DNA of 64,000 bases from Lacinutrix sp. Bg11-31 (GCF_002831665.1 NZ_CP025118.1:2728001-2792000); one strand, 5' to 3'. Positions 36,045 to 44,869 are shown, counted from the stretch's first letter. The notes: generated by a model not told the origin, from the sequence alone. Made by a program: numbers and translations.

Positions 36045-37696
36045 TGATGAGTGATAAAAAACATATAGATAGGCTTTTTCAAGAAAAGTTTAAGGATTTT
36101 GAAGCTAAACCAAGTGCTAATGTTTGGACTGGAATTCAAGATAAAATGGAACACCCAAAAGAAAAGAGTAAAACAGTTTTACCTTTTTGGTTGCGTTTTA
36201 CAGGTATTGCTGCTGCATTAGTTTTGCTATTTACCGTAGGAAACTTAGTTTTTAATAACGAGAACACCGAAAATAGTAATACTATTGTTACAGATGCTAA
36301 TAACAGCTCCATAAGCGAAAACCCTACTAATTCTTCTAACACTGTTACAACTAAAAACAAAAAGATTTCAGACAATAAAAAAAATAATATTAACAACGAA
36401 AACCAATCAATAAATAACACAGTAATTGTTACAAGTGAAAATGATTCAAAAAGTAATAAGAACTCAAAAGAAACAAAAACTAACGTTAATAATTTAAGTT
36501 CAAAATCTCCTTATACACAAGGCTATTCAAAAGAAAATAATAAAAATTCTAATACTTATTTAACTAACCAGAATAACAACTCTAATAGTAATAATGTTAT
36601 TATTAATTTAGGAAAAGAAAATGCTTTAAATACTGCGAACAATTTAAAAAAGCATGAGCAGGCTAGTTCTATAAATACTAGAAATAACAATGCGCTTAAC
36701 AGTAGTACAATAACCAATAATACAATTTCTAATAGCAATAATTCTGAAAACAAAATTGCTACTACTACTGTTGCTGATACTAAAAAAAATACGAAAGCAT
36801 TAGATGTTTTAGATAACAGTATTGCAGCACCTAATAAAACTGTTGCAACAACAAATATTGAAAAAGAAAAGGAAGAAGAAGAAAAACTGATAGAACCAGA
36901 CAGCGCAAACTCGTCTAACACTATCGAAGAGGCTCTTGCCAAGAATGAAGATCTTGATGAGGAAGAAGAAGAAAAAGTAAACAGGTGGTCGGTAAACACA
37001 AATGTTGCACCTGTTTACTATAATACTCTTGGCAAAGGTTCTCACATTCACGATCAATTTATTGACAACCCTAAAAATGGAGAGATTAATACTAGTTATG
37101 GTATTAATGTAAGTTATGCTTTAAACAACAAATTAAAAATACGTTCTGGAATTAATAAATTAAACTTAAGTTATGATACAGCAAACGTAATTGTATACGA
37201 AAATGTAGCTAGTACATCTAGTAGTTCCTCTTTGCGTAATATAAATTTTACACCAACTTCTCAAGCATTAAACACCTCTGTTATAAGCTCTAATAGCATC
37301 TCTATTCAACAAGTTAGTTTTATAAACGACATAACAACCTCATCTTTAAGTCAGCGATTAAGTTATCTAGAAGTGCCTTTAGAACTTGAATATGCAGTTG
37401 TAAGAAACCGTTTTGGATTAAATTTAATTAGCGGATTTAGTACATTCATTTTAAATGATAACGAGGTTGTAACCGAAGTAGATAATAGAAAAACAAAAAT
37501 TGGTGAGGCTAATAATATTAATAATGTAAGCTTTAGTGCAAATGTTGGAATAGGTATAGATTACAAGTTTAGTGATGCTATTAAATTAAATTTAGAACCT
37601 ACTTTCAAGTATCAAATTAATGCTTACAATGAAACCTCAGGTAATTTTAAACCATATATTATTGGAGTTTATACAGGTATTAGTTATAAGTTTTAG
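36044..37696 (+). CDS. Anti-sigma-like membrane-anchored outer-membrane beta-barrel protein
   Basis: 550 residues in an unusual layout. A cytoplasmic N-terminus of about 50 residues (LFQEKFKDFEAKPSANVWTG region) resembles the short anti-sigma-like segments found beside Bacteroidota ECF factors. One membrane span lies at about 50-68 (WLRFTGIAAALVLLFTVGNL). A long Asn/Ser/Thr/Lys-rich linker (about 70-290) ends in an acidic stretch (EKEKEEEEKL, LDEEEEEK). The C-terminal about 230 residues form a predicted beta barrel of the PorT/OMP_b-brl type ending in YKF. The gene overlaps the sigma factor by one base. Reading: a single protein that could reach from cytoplasm to outer membrane and control the sigma factor. 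Barrel insertion is inferred, not shown. Confidence 0.8.
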   Translation: MMSDKKHIDRLFQEKFKDFEAKPSANVWTGIQDKMEHPKEKSKTVLPFWLRFTGIAAALVLLFTVGNLVFNNENTENSNTIVTDANNSSISENPTNSSNTVTTKNKKISDNKKNNINNENQSINNTVIVTSENDSKSNKNSKETKTNVNNLSSKSPYTQGYSKENNKNSNTYLTNQNNNSNSNNVIINLGKENALNTANNLKKHEQASSINTRNNNALNSSTITNNTISNSNNSENKIATTTVADTKKNTKALDVLDNSIAAPNKTVATTNIEKEKEEEEKLIEPDSANSSNTIEEALAKNEDLDEEEEEKVNRWSVNTNVAPVYYNTLGKGSHIHDQFIDNPKNGEINTSYGINVSYALNNKLKIRSGINKLNLSYDTANVIVYENVASTSSSSSLRNINFTPTSQALNTSVISSNSISIQQVSFINDITTSSLSQRLSYLEVPLELEYAVVRNRFGLNLISGFSTFILNDNEVVTEVDNRKTKIGEANNINNVSFSANVGIGIDYKFSDAIKLNLEPTFKYQINAYNETSGNFKPYIIGVYTGISYKF

Positions 37697-37759
37697 GTTA
37701 TTTTAGTTGGTTAGAGATACTAGTGCCTCATTAGACTGAGAGTCCAATAATTATTTAAA

Positions 37760-37789
37760 AGCAGTTCTGTTCCAAGAGCAGCTTTTTTT
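37760..37789 (+). terminator. Terminator of the lipoprotein-sigma-barrel operon
   Basis: AGCAGTTCT / AAGAGCAGCT imperfect stem followed by TTTTTTTGATTT, 64 bases past the barrel protein stop. Confidence 0.75.
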
Positions 37790-37833
37790 GATTTAAAAAT
37801 GAATCTGTAAATATTAGAGAATCTCATTTTTTT

Positions 37834-37912
37834 TCAAATAAAAAAGGTGAACGAGAGTTCACCTTTTTTGCCCCAAATCTACCATGAACTTAACCTACTT
37901 ATGTTATGGTAA
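37834..37912 (-). ncRNA. Candidate small structured RNA, copy 1
   Basis: Read on the minus strand: a -7 box TATATTTG (37916-37923) is followed after four bases by a stem-loop with outer pairing TACCAT/ATGGTA (37880-37885 and 37906-37911) and inner AAC/GTT pairing, then the linker GATTTGGGGC, then a perfect 13-bp terminator hairpin (37840-37869) with loop TCTC and a U-tract. Predicted length about 75 nt. Positions 37863-37912 are identical to 38085-38134 in copy 2. The layout resembles small flavobacterial RNA families such as Flavo-1 in style, but the identity was not checked. It lies between the convergent barrel-protein and purF genes. Confidence 0.65.
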
Positions 37913-37915
37913 GCT

Positions 37916-37923
37916 CAAATATA
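37916..37923 (-). promoter_or_regulatory. -7 promoter box of small RNA copy 1
   Basis: TATATTTG on the minus strand, an exact TAnnTTTG match, with the predicted transcript start only a few bases downstream at the first stem. The -33 region is AT-rich without a clear TTTG. Confidence 0.55.
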
Positions 37924-38061
37924 ACGAAGTGTTTTTAATAAAAATATTTTTTTAGATAAATGGTAAATATATCTGCTGAATTACACTTGGTCGATACTCT
38001 CGAATAAATTGATATTCAACTATATAAAGCGCTACTTCTATAAAATAAACAATAAATCATG

Positions 38062-38134
38062 AAAAAAGCCGAACGAGAGTTCGACTTTTTTGCCCCAAAT
38101 CTACCATGAACTTAACCTACTTATGTTATGGTAA
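38062..38134 (-). ncRNA. Candidate small structured RNA, copy 2
   Basis: The same architecture as copy 1: near-consensus -7 box TACATTTA (38137-38144), stem TACCAT/ATGGTA (38102-38107 and 38128-38133), linker GATTTGGGGC, terminator hairpin (38062-38091) and U-tract. Compared with copy 1 the terminator stem has one compensatory change (T-A at 37848/37861 becomes C-G at 38070/38083) and one pair lost to C-A (38069/38084), while the 50 bases from the U-tract through the first stem are unchanged. The purF stop codon is 80 bases away on the upstream side of this copy. Confidence 0.65.
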
Positions 38135-38136
38135 TA

Positions 38137-38144
38137 TAAATGTA
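38137..38144 (-). promoter_or_regulatory. -7 promoter box of small RNA copy 2
   Basis: TACATTTA on the minus strand; matches TAnnTTTG except for the last base, at the same spacing from the stem as in copy 1. Confidence 0.45.
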
Positions 38145-38214
38145 TATTAAAGATAGTTAGCTAGGAAATCTTTCAGATTAAAAGCAACTATTTTAGTTAA
38201 AGTGAAATAAGCGC

Positions 38215-40113
38215 TTAATAAGCACGCTCTTTATTGCCTTCGAAAAAGTTAATAAACGCTCTATTAACTACTCGATTTCCTCCTACTGTTGGATAATCTC
38301 CTGTAAAATACCAGTCTCCTAAATTTTTAGGACATGCTTTATGAAGATTCTCTACAGACTGGAAAATAATTTCTACTTCTGCACTCACAGACTCGTCACT
38401 TAAAAGCTGAGATATTTTTGCTGAAATTTCTTCTGGTGTAAATTGATCGTAAATTTCATTTACAAAGTTCTTTACATCTTTATCTGCTAAGTTTTCTTGT
38501 GCTTTACATTTATGGTAAACAGTTTCTACTAAATCGTATTTATTATTATCCTTTAATAGTTCTAAAGCAGCGTTAAAAGCAACCAGTGTTTCTAAATTTG
38601 CCATATCAATACCATAGCAATCTGGAAAGCGTATTTGTGGTGCAGAAGAAACAACTACTATTTTTTTAGGATGCAATCTATCCATCATTTTAATAATACT
38701 CTTCTTTAACGTTGTACCACGAACAATACTATCGTCTATAATAACAAGATTGTCTGTTGGTTTAATTACACCATATGTAACATCGTAAACATGAGCAACT
38801 AAATCATCTCGACTACTATCTTCTGTAATAAATGTTCTTAGTTTTACATCTTTGATGGCTATTTTTTCGATACGAGGTCTTTCTTTTAAAATATCAATAA
38901 CCTGTTGTTTTGTTAACTTTCCATCACCATTTAATATGGCTTGCGTTTTACGCTCGTTTAGATGCTCTTCAACAGTTTCAATCATTCCAAAGAAAGAAGT
39001 TTCAGCTGTATTAGGAATATAAGAAAACACAGAGTTTGCTGTATCGTTTCCAATGGCTTTTAAAACTTCTGGCATTAATAACCTTCCAAGCATTTTTCGT
39101 TCTTGGTAAATTTCTGCATCACTACCACGTGAGAAATAAACACGCTCAAAAGAGCAAGCTTTACGCTCTAAAGGCTCTAGAATTTTCGTAATAGCAACTT
39201 CGCCAGATTTCTTAGTAATAATGGCGTGACCTGGGTCTAATTCCTTAACATCATCAAACTCAACATTAAATACTGTTTGAATAACTGGACGTTCTGAAGC
39301 GACAACAACAACCTCATCATCCTTATAATAATAAGCTGGGCGAATACCAGAAGGATCTCGTAAAACAAAAGAATCTCCATGACCTAACATTCCTGCCATT
39401 GCATAACCACCATCCCAGTTTTTTGCGGCTCTTTTAAGTATTTTAGCAACATTTAATCGCTCTGCAATTAATGGTGAGCATTCACTTTTTTTATAACCTT
39501 CTTTTTTTAATTTTTTATAAATTTTACTAACAGCATCATCAAGAAAATGTCCTATTTTCTCCATAATGGTAATAGTATCGGTATATTCCTTTGGGTGTTG
39601 CCCAAGCTCGACTAAACTACTAAACAGCTCTTTTACATTGGTCATGTTAAAGTTACCTGCAAGTATTAAGTTTCTATGTTGCCAGTTATTTTGACGTAAA
39701 AATGGATGCACACTCTCTACACTATTTTTACCAAACGTTCCATAACGTACATGACCTAAAAGCACTTCGCCAATATATGGAATATGTTGTTTTTGAAGCG
39801 CTACGCTATCGTTGTATTCTGGGTGCGCTTCTAATTCATTATTAATACGCTCGTTAATTTGCGCAAAAATATCTTGAATTGGCTGTTGCTCAATAGAGCG
39901 CACGCGACTTATATAACGTTCTCCTGGTTTAGTATCTAATTTAATACTTGCAAATCCTGCACCATCTTGTCCACGATTGTGCTGTTTTTCCATCAGTAAA
40001 TACATTTTATTCACTCCGTAAAAAGCACTTCCGTATTTTTCTTTGTAGAATTCTAATGGTTTTAAAAGCCTAATGTGCGCAATTCCGCATTCGTGTTTTA
40101 AAGCATCACTCAT
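38215..40113 (-). CDS. purF: Amidophosphoribosyltransferase (PurF-type)
   Basis: 632 residues. An N-terminal class II glutamine amidotransferase domain starts MSDALKHECGIAHIR, so Cys9 is the likely catalytic nucleophile after processing; QHNRGQDGAGFAS and VRYGTFG are intact. The C-terminal phosphoribosyltransferase domain has the PRPP motif VIIDDSIVRGTTLKKS. It transfers amide nitrogen to PRPP in the first step of purine synthesis. It is somewhat longer than the E. coli enzyme, with extra residues near the C-terminus, as in other Bacteroidota. It heads a minus-strand cluster, reading from high to low, of purN, broken cyclase, RNase H, kinase and purF. Confidence 0.93.
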   Translation of the reverse strand: MSDALKHECGIAHIRLLKPLEFYKEKYGSAFYGVNKMYLLMEKQHNRGQDGAGFASIKLDTKPGERYISRVRSIEQQPIQDIFAQINERINNELEAHPEYNDSVALQKQHIPYIGEVLLGHVRYGTFGKNSVESVHPFLRQNNWQHRNLILAGNFNMTNVKELFSSLVELGQHPKEYTDTITIMEKIGHFLDDAVSKIYKKLKKEGYKKSECSPLIAERLNVAKILKRAAKNWDGGYAMAGMLGHGDSFVLRDPSGIRPAYYYKDDEVVVVASERPVIQTVFNVEFDDVKELDPGHAIITKKSGEVAITKILEPLERKACSFERVYFSRGSDAEIYQERKMLGRLLMPEVLKAIGNDTANSVFSYIPNTAETSFFGMIETVEEHLNERKTQAILNGDGKLTKQQVIDILKERPRIEKIAIKDVKLRTFITEDSSRDDLVAHVYDVTYGVIKPTDNLVIIDDSIVRGTTLKKSIIKMMDRLHPKKIVVVSSAPQIRFPDCYGIDMANLETLVAFNAALELLKDNNKYDLVETVYHKCKAQENLADKDVKNFVNEIYDQFTPEEISAKISQLLSDESVSAEVEIIFQSVENLHKACPKNLGDWYFTGDYPTVGGNRVVNRAFINFFEGNKERAY

Positions 40114-40192
40114 TGTTGTTGTGTTGTTGAGAGTTGTGTGTTAATTACAAAAATATTGTAAATAATAATGTTTACTAAATTTATATGAAATA

Positions 40193-40221
40193 AAAAACGC
40201 ACTCAGTTTTGAGCGCGTTTT
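40193..40221 (-). terminator. Terminator downstream of the PfkB kinase
   Basis: Minus-strand AAACGCGCTCA-AAAC-TGAGTGCGTTT (one mismatch) followed by TTTATTTC, a few bases past the kinase stop. Confidence 0.75.
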
Positions 40222-40225
40222 AATT

Positions 40226-41155
40226 TTATTTTAATTCTATTTCGAATTGCGTTAAATCCTTGAATTGCTGTAAGCGCTCGAAGATTTCTTCATCCGTTAA
40301 AGTTAGCATACGTTCTGTGCCAAACTTCTCTACGCAAAAGGATGCAAGAGCAGAACCGTATATTACTGCGTTTTTCATATTCTCAAAAGATATGTTTCCT
40401 GTTTTAGCAAGATATCCAGAAAAACCACCTGCAAAAGTGTCTCCAGCTCCTGTTGGATCAAAGACTTCTGCTAAAGGTAAAGCTGGCGCGTAAAACATAT
40501 CGCCTTTATTAAATAGTAAAGCACCATGCTCTCCTTTTTTAATAACTACATATTTTGGTCCCATTTCGTGAATTTTCTTTGCAGCACTCACTAAAGAGTA
40601 TTCTCCAGATAATTGACGAGCTTCTTCATCGTTTATGGTAATAACATCAACGTTTTTTAATACTACTTTTAAATCATCCATAGCAATATCCATCCAGAAA
40701 TTCATGGTATCTAAAATAGCCAATTTAGGTTTTTTAGACATTTGATCCAGAACACTTTGTTGTGTTAATGGATGTAAATTTCCAAGCATTACAATATCCG
40801 CATCCCTATACGTTTCTGGTACTACAGGTGTAAAATGCTCTAGCACGTTTAGCTCTGTAGCTAAGGTATCTCGAGAATTCATATCGTTATGGTATTTTCC
40901 ACTCCAAAAGAAAGTTTTACCATCTTTTACAATTTCTATACCTTCAATATCTATTTTCCTATCGGTTAAAAGGTCTAAATATTCTTGCGGAAAATCGCCT
41001 CCAACTACAGATACTGCAGCAGAGTCTACATTATCAAAATTTGATGCAGATAAACCAATATAGGTTGCTGCTCCACCAAGAATTTTATCGGTTTTACCAA
41101 ATGGTGTCTCAATAGCATCAAAAGCTACCGTACCAACTATTACTAATTTGCTCAT
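40226..41155 (-). CDS. PfkB family carbohydrate/nucleoside kinase
   Basis: 309 residues, ribokinase-like fold. The second PfkB signature DPTGAGDTFAGGF places the catalytic Asp at residue 239; the N-terminal substrate-binding Gly-Gly motif ILGGAATYIGLSAS is present. Members phosphorylate sugars or nucleosides with ATP; the substrate here is unknown. The position between purF and rnhA among purine genes makes a nucleoside or ribose-type substrate plausible, but that is inference. It is followed by its own terminator, so purF is probably transcribed separately. Confidence 0.9.
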   Translation of the reverse strand: MSKLVIVGTVAFDAIETPFGKTDKILGGAATYIGLSASNFDNVDSAAVSVVGGDFPQEYLDLLTDRKIDIEGIEIVKDGKTFFWSGKYHNDMNSRDTLATELNVLEHFTPVVPETYRDADIVMLGNLHPLTQQSVLDQMSKKPKLAILDTMNFWMDIAMDDLKVVLKNVDVITINDEEARQLSGEYSLVSAAKKIHEMGPKYVVIKKGEHGALLFNKGDMFYAPALPLAEVFDPTGAGDTFAGGFSGYLAKTGNISFENMKNAVIYGSALASFCVEKFGTERMLTLTDEEIFERLQQFKDLTQFEIELK

Positions 41156-41309
41156 AAAGCGTTCTTAAAATTAAAGTGCAAATATAGGTTTTTTAGTCGC
41201 TGTTTTTACTATTTACTTTCGGAATAAAGTTGAATAAAAATTATTTTTAATCTATTGTAATAGTGTATACAAAGTAGATTTTAAAAATTTTAAAAAAAAA
41301 TACGACTAT

Positions 41310-41948
41310 TTACTTCCTACCAAAATCTGCAGGTATTTCTCCCCAAGCTTTAGTTTCCCATTTTACAATAGTAGTCTTGTAGTTATTTTCTTTTAACCAA
41401 ATCACTGCTCTGTCTACTAAATCATAAACAGGTTTATTTTTAGCAGTACGTTGTAATTTAGAATTGCATGTTTTTTTACGAACCCAACTCATAGCTGTTC
41501 TAGAATCTGTGTATAAAATGCGATCGCTATCGTGCTTTTTAAGAAAGCTTAAACCATGAACCAATGCTAAAAACTCACCAATATTATTAGTGCCTTGTGC
41601 AAATGGACCTTGAATAAAAAGTTGTTTTTTCGATTTCGTATCAACTCCACGGTATTCCATAATACCAGGATTCCCACTAGAAGCAGCATCTACAGCAATA
41701 GAATTATAATTGGGTTTACCTATTTTCTTAAGCTGCTCTGCAGACAATTCTGTTTTAAAGTTTTTATTTTTTCCTATAAAATCGAAATAGTTTCCGTTTA
41801 AAGCCTCATTGGCAGCATCTTCAGTAGCGAAAGATTTATACTGCGCACCTTCGTAGTTTTTTATTTGTGTTTTACAGTCTTTCCAAGATTTAAAAACGCC
41901 TGTTTTATGTCCTTTCCAGACGGTATAATATTTTTTATTTTTACTCAT
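41310..41948 (-). CDS. Ribonuclease H with N-terminal viroplasmin-type RNA-binding domain
   Basis: 212 residues from the ATG at 41948; the longer frame to 41987 adds an implausible N-terminus overlapping the broken cyclase gene. Residues 1-55 are a caulimovirus viroplasmin (VWKGHKTGVFKSWKDCKTQI) domain that binds RNA/DNA hybrids. The RNase H domain keeps the acidic residues in AVDAASSGNPGIMEYRGVD, NNIGEFLALVHGL and YTDSRTAMSW. It degrades the RNA strand of hybrids, e.g. Okazaki primers. Starts 16 bases after the cyclase remnant's stop. The domain pairing is typical of Bacteroidota RNase H. Confidence 0.93.
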   Translation of the reverse strand: MSKNKKYYTVWKGHKTGVFKSWKDCKTQIKNYEGAQYKSFATEDAANEALNGNYFDFIGKNKNFKTELSAEQLKKIGKPNYNSIAVDAASSGNPGIMEYRGVDTKSKKQLFIQGPFAQGTNNIGEFLALVHGLSFLKKHDSDRILYTDSRTAMSWVRKKTCNSKLQRTAKNKPVYDLVDRAVIWLKENNYKTTIVKWETKAWGEIPADFGRK

Positions 41949-41964
41949 TTTAGTATTATCTAAA

Positions 41965-42622
41965 CTATTCAAAAATAGCAACTGCACGAACAGGTGAACC
42001 TGTTCCTCCTTTTATTTTAAGAGGAAAAGCTATAAAGCGAAACCTCCCACGACCAATTAACTGATTTAAATTAATCATATTCTCATAATGTGTAAAATTA
42101 AGCGCTCCACAAATATAATGTACTTATTTATTAGATATCCCTGGAACACCTGGAGACATCGTTTCTACTCCAAAAGCTGATATTCCCTTATTTCCTAACC
42201 ATCTCGCTGCATCTGTTGTAATACCTGGGCCTTTATTCCAAAGGCATTTTTATAATGGTTAGTATATAATAAGACTGTATCTTTTTCTTTAATGGTTATG
42301 TTTTGTTTTTTACAAGCGTTAACAATATCATCCACACCTATTAACTCTTGAAAACCTTTATTAGAAAAATCAAGACAGATCCCTTCTGTATAAAACATGC
42401 TCAAAGGCATCGTATCTATCGACTGGCCTTTATATTGTTTAGCCATATTCCTGTATGCTCCCCTAATTCAAGTTTATGCACAGCAGGTGTTCTAGTTTTA
42501 GAATCCAATTCGTCATTCCATTCTTCATGCGTGTTGTGAACAGACATTTTTACTTCCGGCAAATCCTTATAAACAGGCATGCCTTCATAAATATCCTGAC
42601 TTAGATCTATAATTTCTGTCAT
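41965..42622 (-). pseudogene. Broken cyclase family (kynurenine formamidase-like) gene
   Basis: Three frames on the minus strand rebuild one cyclase family protein (PF04199-type). Frame A, from the ATG at 42622, reads MTEIIDLSQDIYEGMPVYKD to LELGEHTG. Frame B continues MAKQYKGQSIDTMPLSMFYT to YKNAFGIKA. Frame C continues WNKGPGITTDAARWLGNKG to PGVPGISNK, hits TAA near 42122, and resumes with ICGALNFTHYENMINLNQLI to the end at 41965. Three lesions: a deletion of about 25 bases with frameshift near 42445 that removes the metal-binding HxGTHxDxxxH motif, a frameshift near 42235, and the in-frame stop. The start overlaps the purN stop (ATGA). The gene cannot make active enzyme; the intact family hydrolyses N-formylkynurenine or related compounds. 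Confidence 0.85.
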
Positions 42623-43182
42623 GATAATAGTTTTTCAACCACTTTAGGAAAATATTCCATCTCCAATTCATGAATCTTACTCGCCACATCTTCTGCATCA
42701 TCCGTAGCTAAAACCTTACATTTTGCTTGAAAAATGACTGCTCCATCATCATAATGCTCATTTACGTAGTGAATTGTTATGCCAGTTTCAATTTCTTTTT
42801 TAGCAATTACAGCTTCATGAACATTCATTCCATACATACCTTTTCCTCCAAATTTGGGCAGCAAAGCAGGATGCACATTTATGACTTTATTAGGAAAATG
42901 CTTCAGGATGTTCTCTGGGAATTTCCAAAGAAAACCAGCAAGAACTATGAGGTCTGGATTTGCAGATTTCAGTATATTAAGCACATCCTCTGTTTCAATA
43001 AATGCTATTTTATTGAATGACAATGCGCTAATTTTCAGTTTGTTACATCGGTCCAAAACTTTGGCACGAGGATTGTTAGTTAATACCTGAATAACAGACG
43101 CATTGTCGCTATTTTGAAAAAACCTTATTAAATTTTCAGCATTACTTCCGCTTCCGGACGCAAAAATTACTACACGTTTCAT
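42619..43182 (-). CDS. purN: Phosphoribosylglycinamide formyltransferase (GART)
   Basis: 187 residues. The N-terminal GSGSNAENLIRFF, the catalytic region NVHPALLPKFGGKGMYG (Asn and His) and GITIHYVNEHYDDG (Asp) are intact. It formylates GAR with 10-formyl-THF in step three of purine synthesis. Standard length. Its stop overlaps the start of the broken cyclase gene by ATGA. Divergent from acpP with 183 bases between starts. Confidence 0.96.
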   Translation of the reverse strand: MKRVVIFASGSGSNAENLIRFFQNSDNASVIQVLTNNPRAKVLDRCNKLKISALSFNKIAFIETEDVLNILKSANPDLIVLAGFLWKFPENILKHFPNKVINVHPALLPKFGGKGMYGMNVHEAVIAKKEIETGITIHYVNEHYDDGAVIFQAKCKVLATDDAEDVASKIHELEMEYFPKVVEKLLS

Positions 43183-43325
43183 TTTCTAGAATTCAATGTT
43201 AAATCTTCAAACAAAAAAAAGAATAATTATTAACAATTAAGGGCTAAAACAGAAATTCCTCGAAATAAATTATTAACTTTCGAAGTCTTTTTTAATAGAA
43301 AGATGAGTTTTAAAATAAAGTTTTT

Positions 43326-43333
43326 TATTTTTG
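43326..43333 (+). promoter_or_regulatory. -7 promoter box for acpP-fabF-rnc
   Basis: TATTTTTG matches TAnnTTTG exactly, 33 bases before the acpP ATG. It gives a leader of about 28 bases rich in A. The upstream -33 region is T-rich. Confidence 0.6.
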
Positions 43334-43365
43334 CCTCTTAATTAAAACTAAAAAAAATTAAAATT

Positions 43366-43599
43366 ATGTCAGACATTGCATCAAGAGTAAAAGCGATAAT
43401 CGTAGACAAATTAGGTGTTGATGAAAACGAAGTTGTAACTGAAGCTAGCTTCACGAACGACCTAGGAGCAGATTCATTAGACACAGTTGAATTAATTATG
43501 GAATTCGAAAAAGAATTCGATATCCAGATTCCAGACGATCAAGCAGAAAACATTGCAACAGTTGGTCAAGCTGTATCATACATTGAAGCTGCAAAATAA
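43366..43599 (+). CDS. acpP: Acyl carrier protein
   Basis: 77 residues, a single four-helix carrier domain. The phosphopantetheine-attachment motif [10 protein letters not shown] places the modified Ser at residue 37. It carries growing acyl chains for fatty-acid synthesis. First gene of acpP-fabF-rnc on the plus strand. Confidence 0.98.
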   Translation: MSDIASRVKAIIVDKLGVDENEVVTEASFTNDLGADSLDTVELIMEFEKEFDIQIPDDQAENIATVGQAVSYIEAAK

Positions 43600-43611
43600 G
43601 CACTAATATTT

Positions 43612-44862
43612 ATGGAACTAAAGCGAGTTGTAGTTACAGGTCTTGGAGCACTTACACCTATTGGGAATACCAAAGATGAATATTGGAACGCCCTCTTAAA
43701 AGGTGAAAGTGGTGCCGCACCTATTACGTATTTTGATACTGAAAAGTTTAAAACAAAATTCGCTTGTGAGTTAAAAAACTTTGTCGCCACCGATTTTCTA
43801 GATAGAAAAGAGGCGCGAAAAATGGACAGGTTCACGCAGTACGCAATGGTCGCATCTGATGAGGCTATTGCGGACTCGAACCTAAATTTAGACACCATCA
43901 ACAAATTAAGAGTTGGTGTTATTTGGGGAGCAGGAATTGGAGGCTTGGAAACCTTCCAGAACGAAGTGCTAAACTTTGCCGCTGGAGATGGAACACCAAG
44001 GTTTAATCCTTTCTTTATCCCAAAAATGATTGCAGATATTGCACCAGGAAACATATCTATTAAAAATGGATTTATGGGACCTAATTATACAACTGTATCT
44101 GCTTGCGCATCATCTGCTAACGCAATGATAGATGCTTTAAATTATATTCGTTTAGGACAATGCGATGTTATTGTTACAGGAGGAAGTGAAGCCGCTGTAA
44201 CTATTGCTGGAATGGGTGGCTTTAACGCTATGCACGCATTATCAACAAGAAATGAAAGCCCAAAAACAGCCTCAAGGCCTTTTGATGGAACTAGAGATGG
44301 TTTTGTTTTAGGTGAAGGTGCAGGAGCAATTATTCTTGAAGAATACGAACATGCAAAAGCAAGAGGAGCAAAAATTTATGCTGAAGTATTAGGTGGAGGA
44401 ATGTCTAGCGACGCGTACCATATGACAGCTCCACATCCTGAAGGAATAGGTGTTATTGCAGTTATGAAAAACTGTTTAGAAAACGCTGGTTTAAAACCCG
44501 AAGATGTAGATCACATTAACACACACGGAACATCGACACCGCTTGGTGATGTTGCCGAACTTAAAGCAATTTCAATGGTTTTTGGCGATCATGCTAAAAA
44601 CATCAATATTAATTCTACAAAATCAATGACTGGTCACTTATTGGGTGCTGCTGGTGCTATTGAATCTATTGCTTGTATTTTAGCAATGGAACATGGTATT
44701 GTGCCTCCAACAATTAATCATAATACTATTGACGAAAGAATTGATCCTAATCTAAACTTAACGCTTAACCATCCACAAAAGCGCGAAATTAAAGTCGCGA
44801 TGAGTAATACTTTTGGTTTTGGCGGACATAATGCTTGTGTATTATTTAAAAAGTTAGATTAA
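43612..44862 (+). CDS. fabF: 3-oxoacyl-ACP synthase II (FabF)
   Basis: 416 residues, thiolase fold. The active Cys is C165 in VSACASSANAM, the two catalytic His are in NTHGTSTPLGD (about 305) and MTGHLLGAAGAIE (about 341). It condenses malonyl-ACP with acyl-ACP and is the main elongating enzyme, including of unsaturated chains. It begins 12 bases after acpP. Length and motifs are standard. Confidence 0.97.
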   Translation: MELKRVVVTGLGALTPIGNTKDEYWNALLKGESGAAPITYFDTEKFKTKFACELKNFVATDFLDRKEARKMDRFTQYAMVASDEAIADSNLNLDTINKLRVGVIWGAGIGGLETFQNEVLNFAAGDGTPRFNPFFIPKMIADIAPGNISIKNGFMGPNYTTVSACASSANAMIDALNYIRLGQCDVIVTGGSEAAVTIAGMGGFNAMHALSTRNESPKTASRPFDGTRDGFVLGEGAGAIILEEYEHAKARGAKIYAEVLGGGMSSDAYHMTAPHPEGIGVIAVMKNCLENAGLKPEDVDHINTHGTSTPLGDVAELKAISMVFGDHAKNININSTKSMTGHLLGAAGAIESIACILAMEHGIVPPTINHNTIDERIDPNLNLTLNHPQKREIKVAMSNTFGFGGHNACVLFKKLD

Positions 44863-44869
44863 AACTTTA

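Noticed and set aside
36556..36999. A 147-residue minus-strand frame opposite the low-complexity linker
   Set aside because: Produced by the biased codon use of the Asn/Ser/Thr-rich linker of the barrel protein; no independent support.
41949..41987. N-terminal extension of the RNase H gene to 41987
   Set aside because: It overlaps the tail of the broken cyclase gene and adds no conserved sequence before the viroplasmin domain; the ATG at 41948 fits the family.
42727..43090. Plus-strand open frames opposite purN
   Set aside because: Antisense shadows of a well-conserved purN; no start context or domain.
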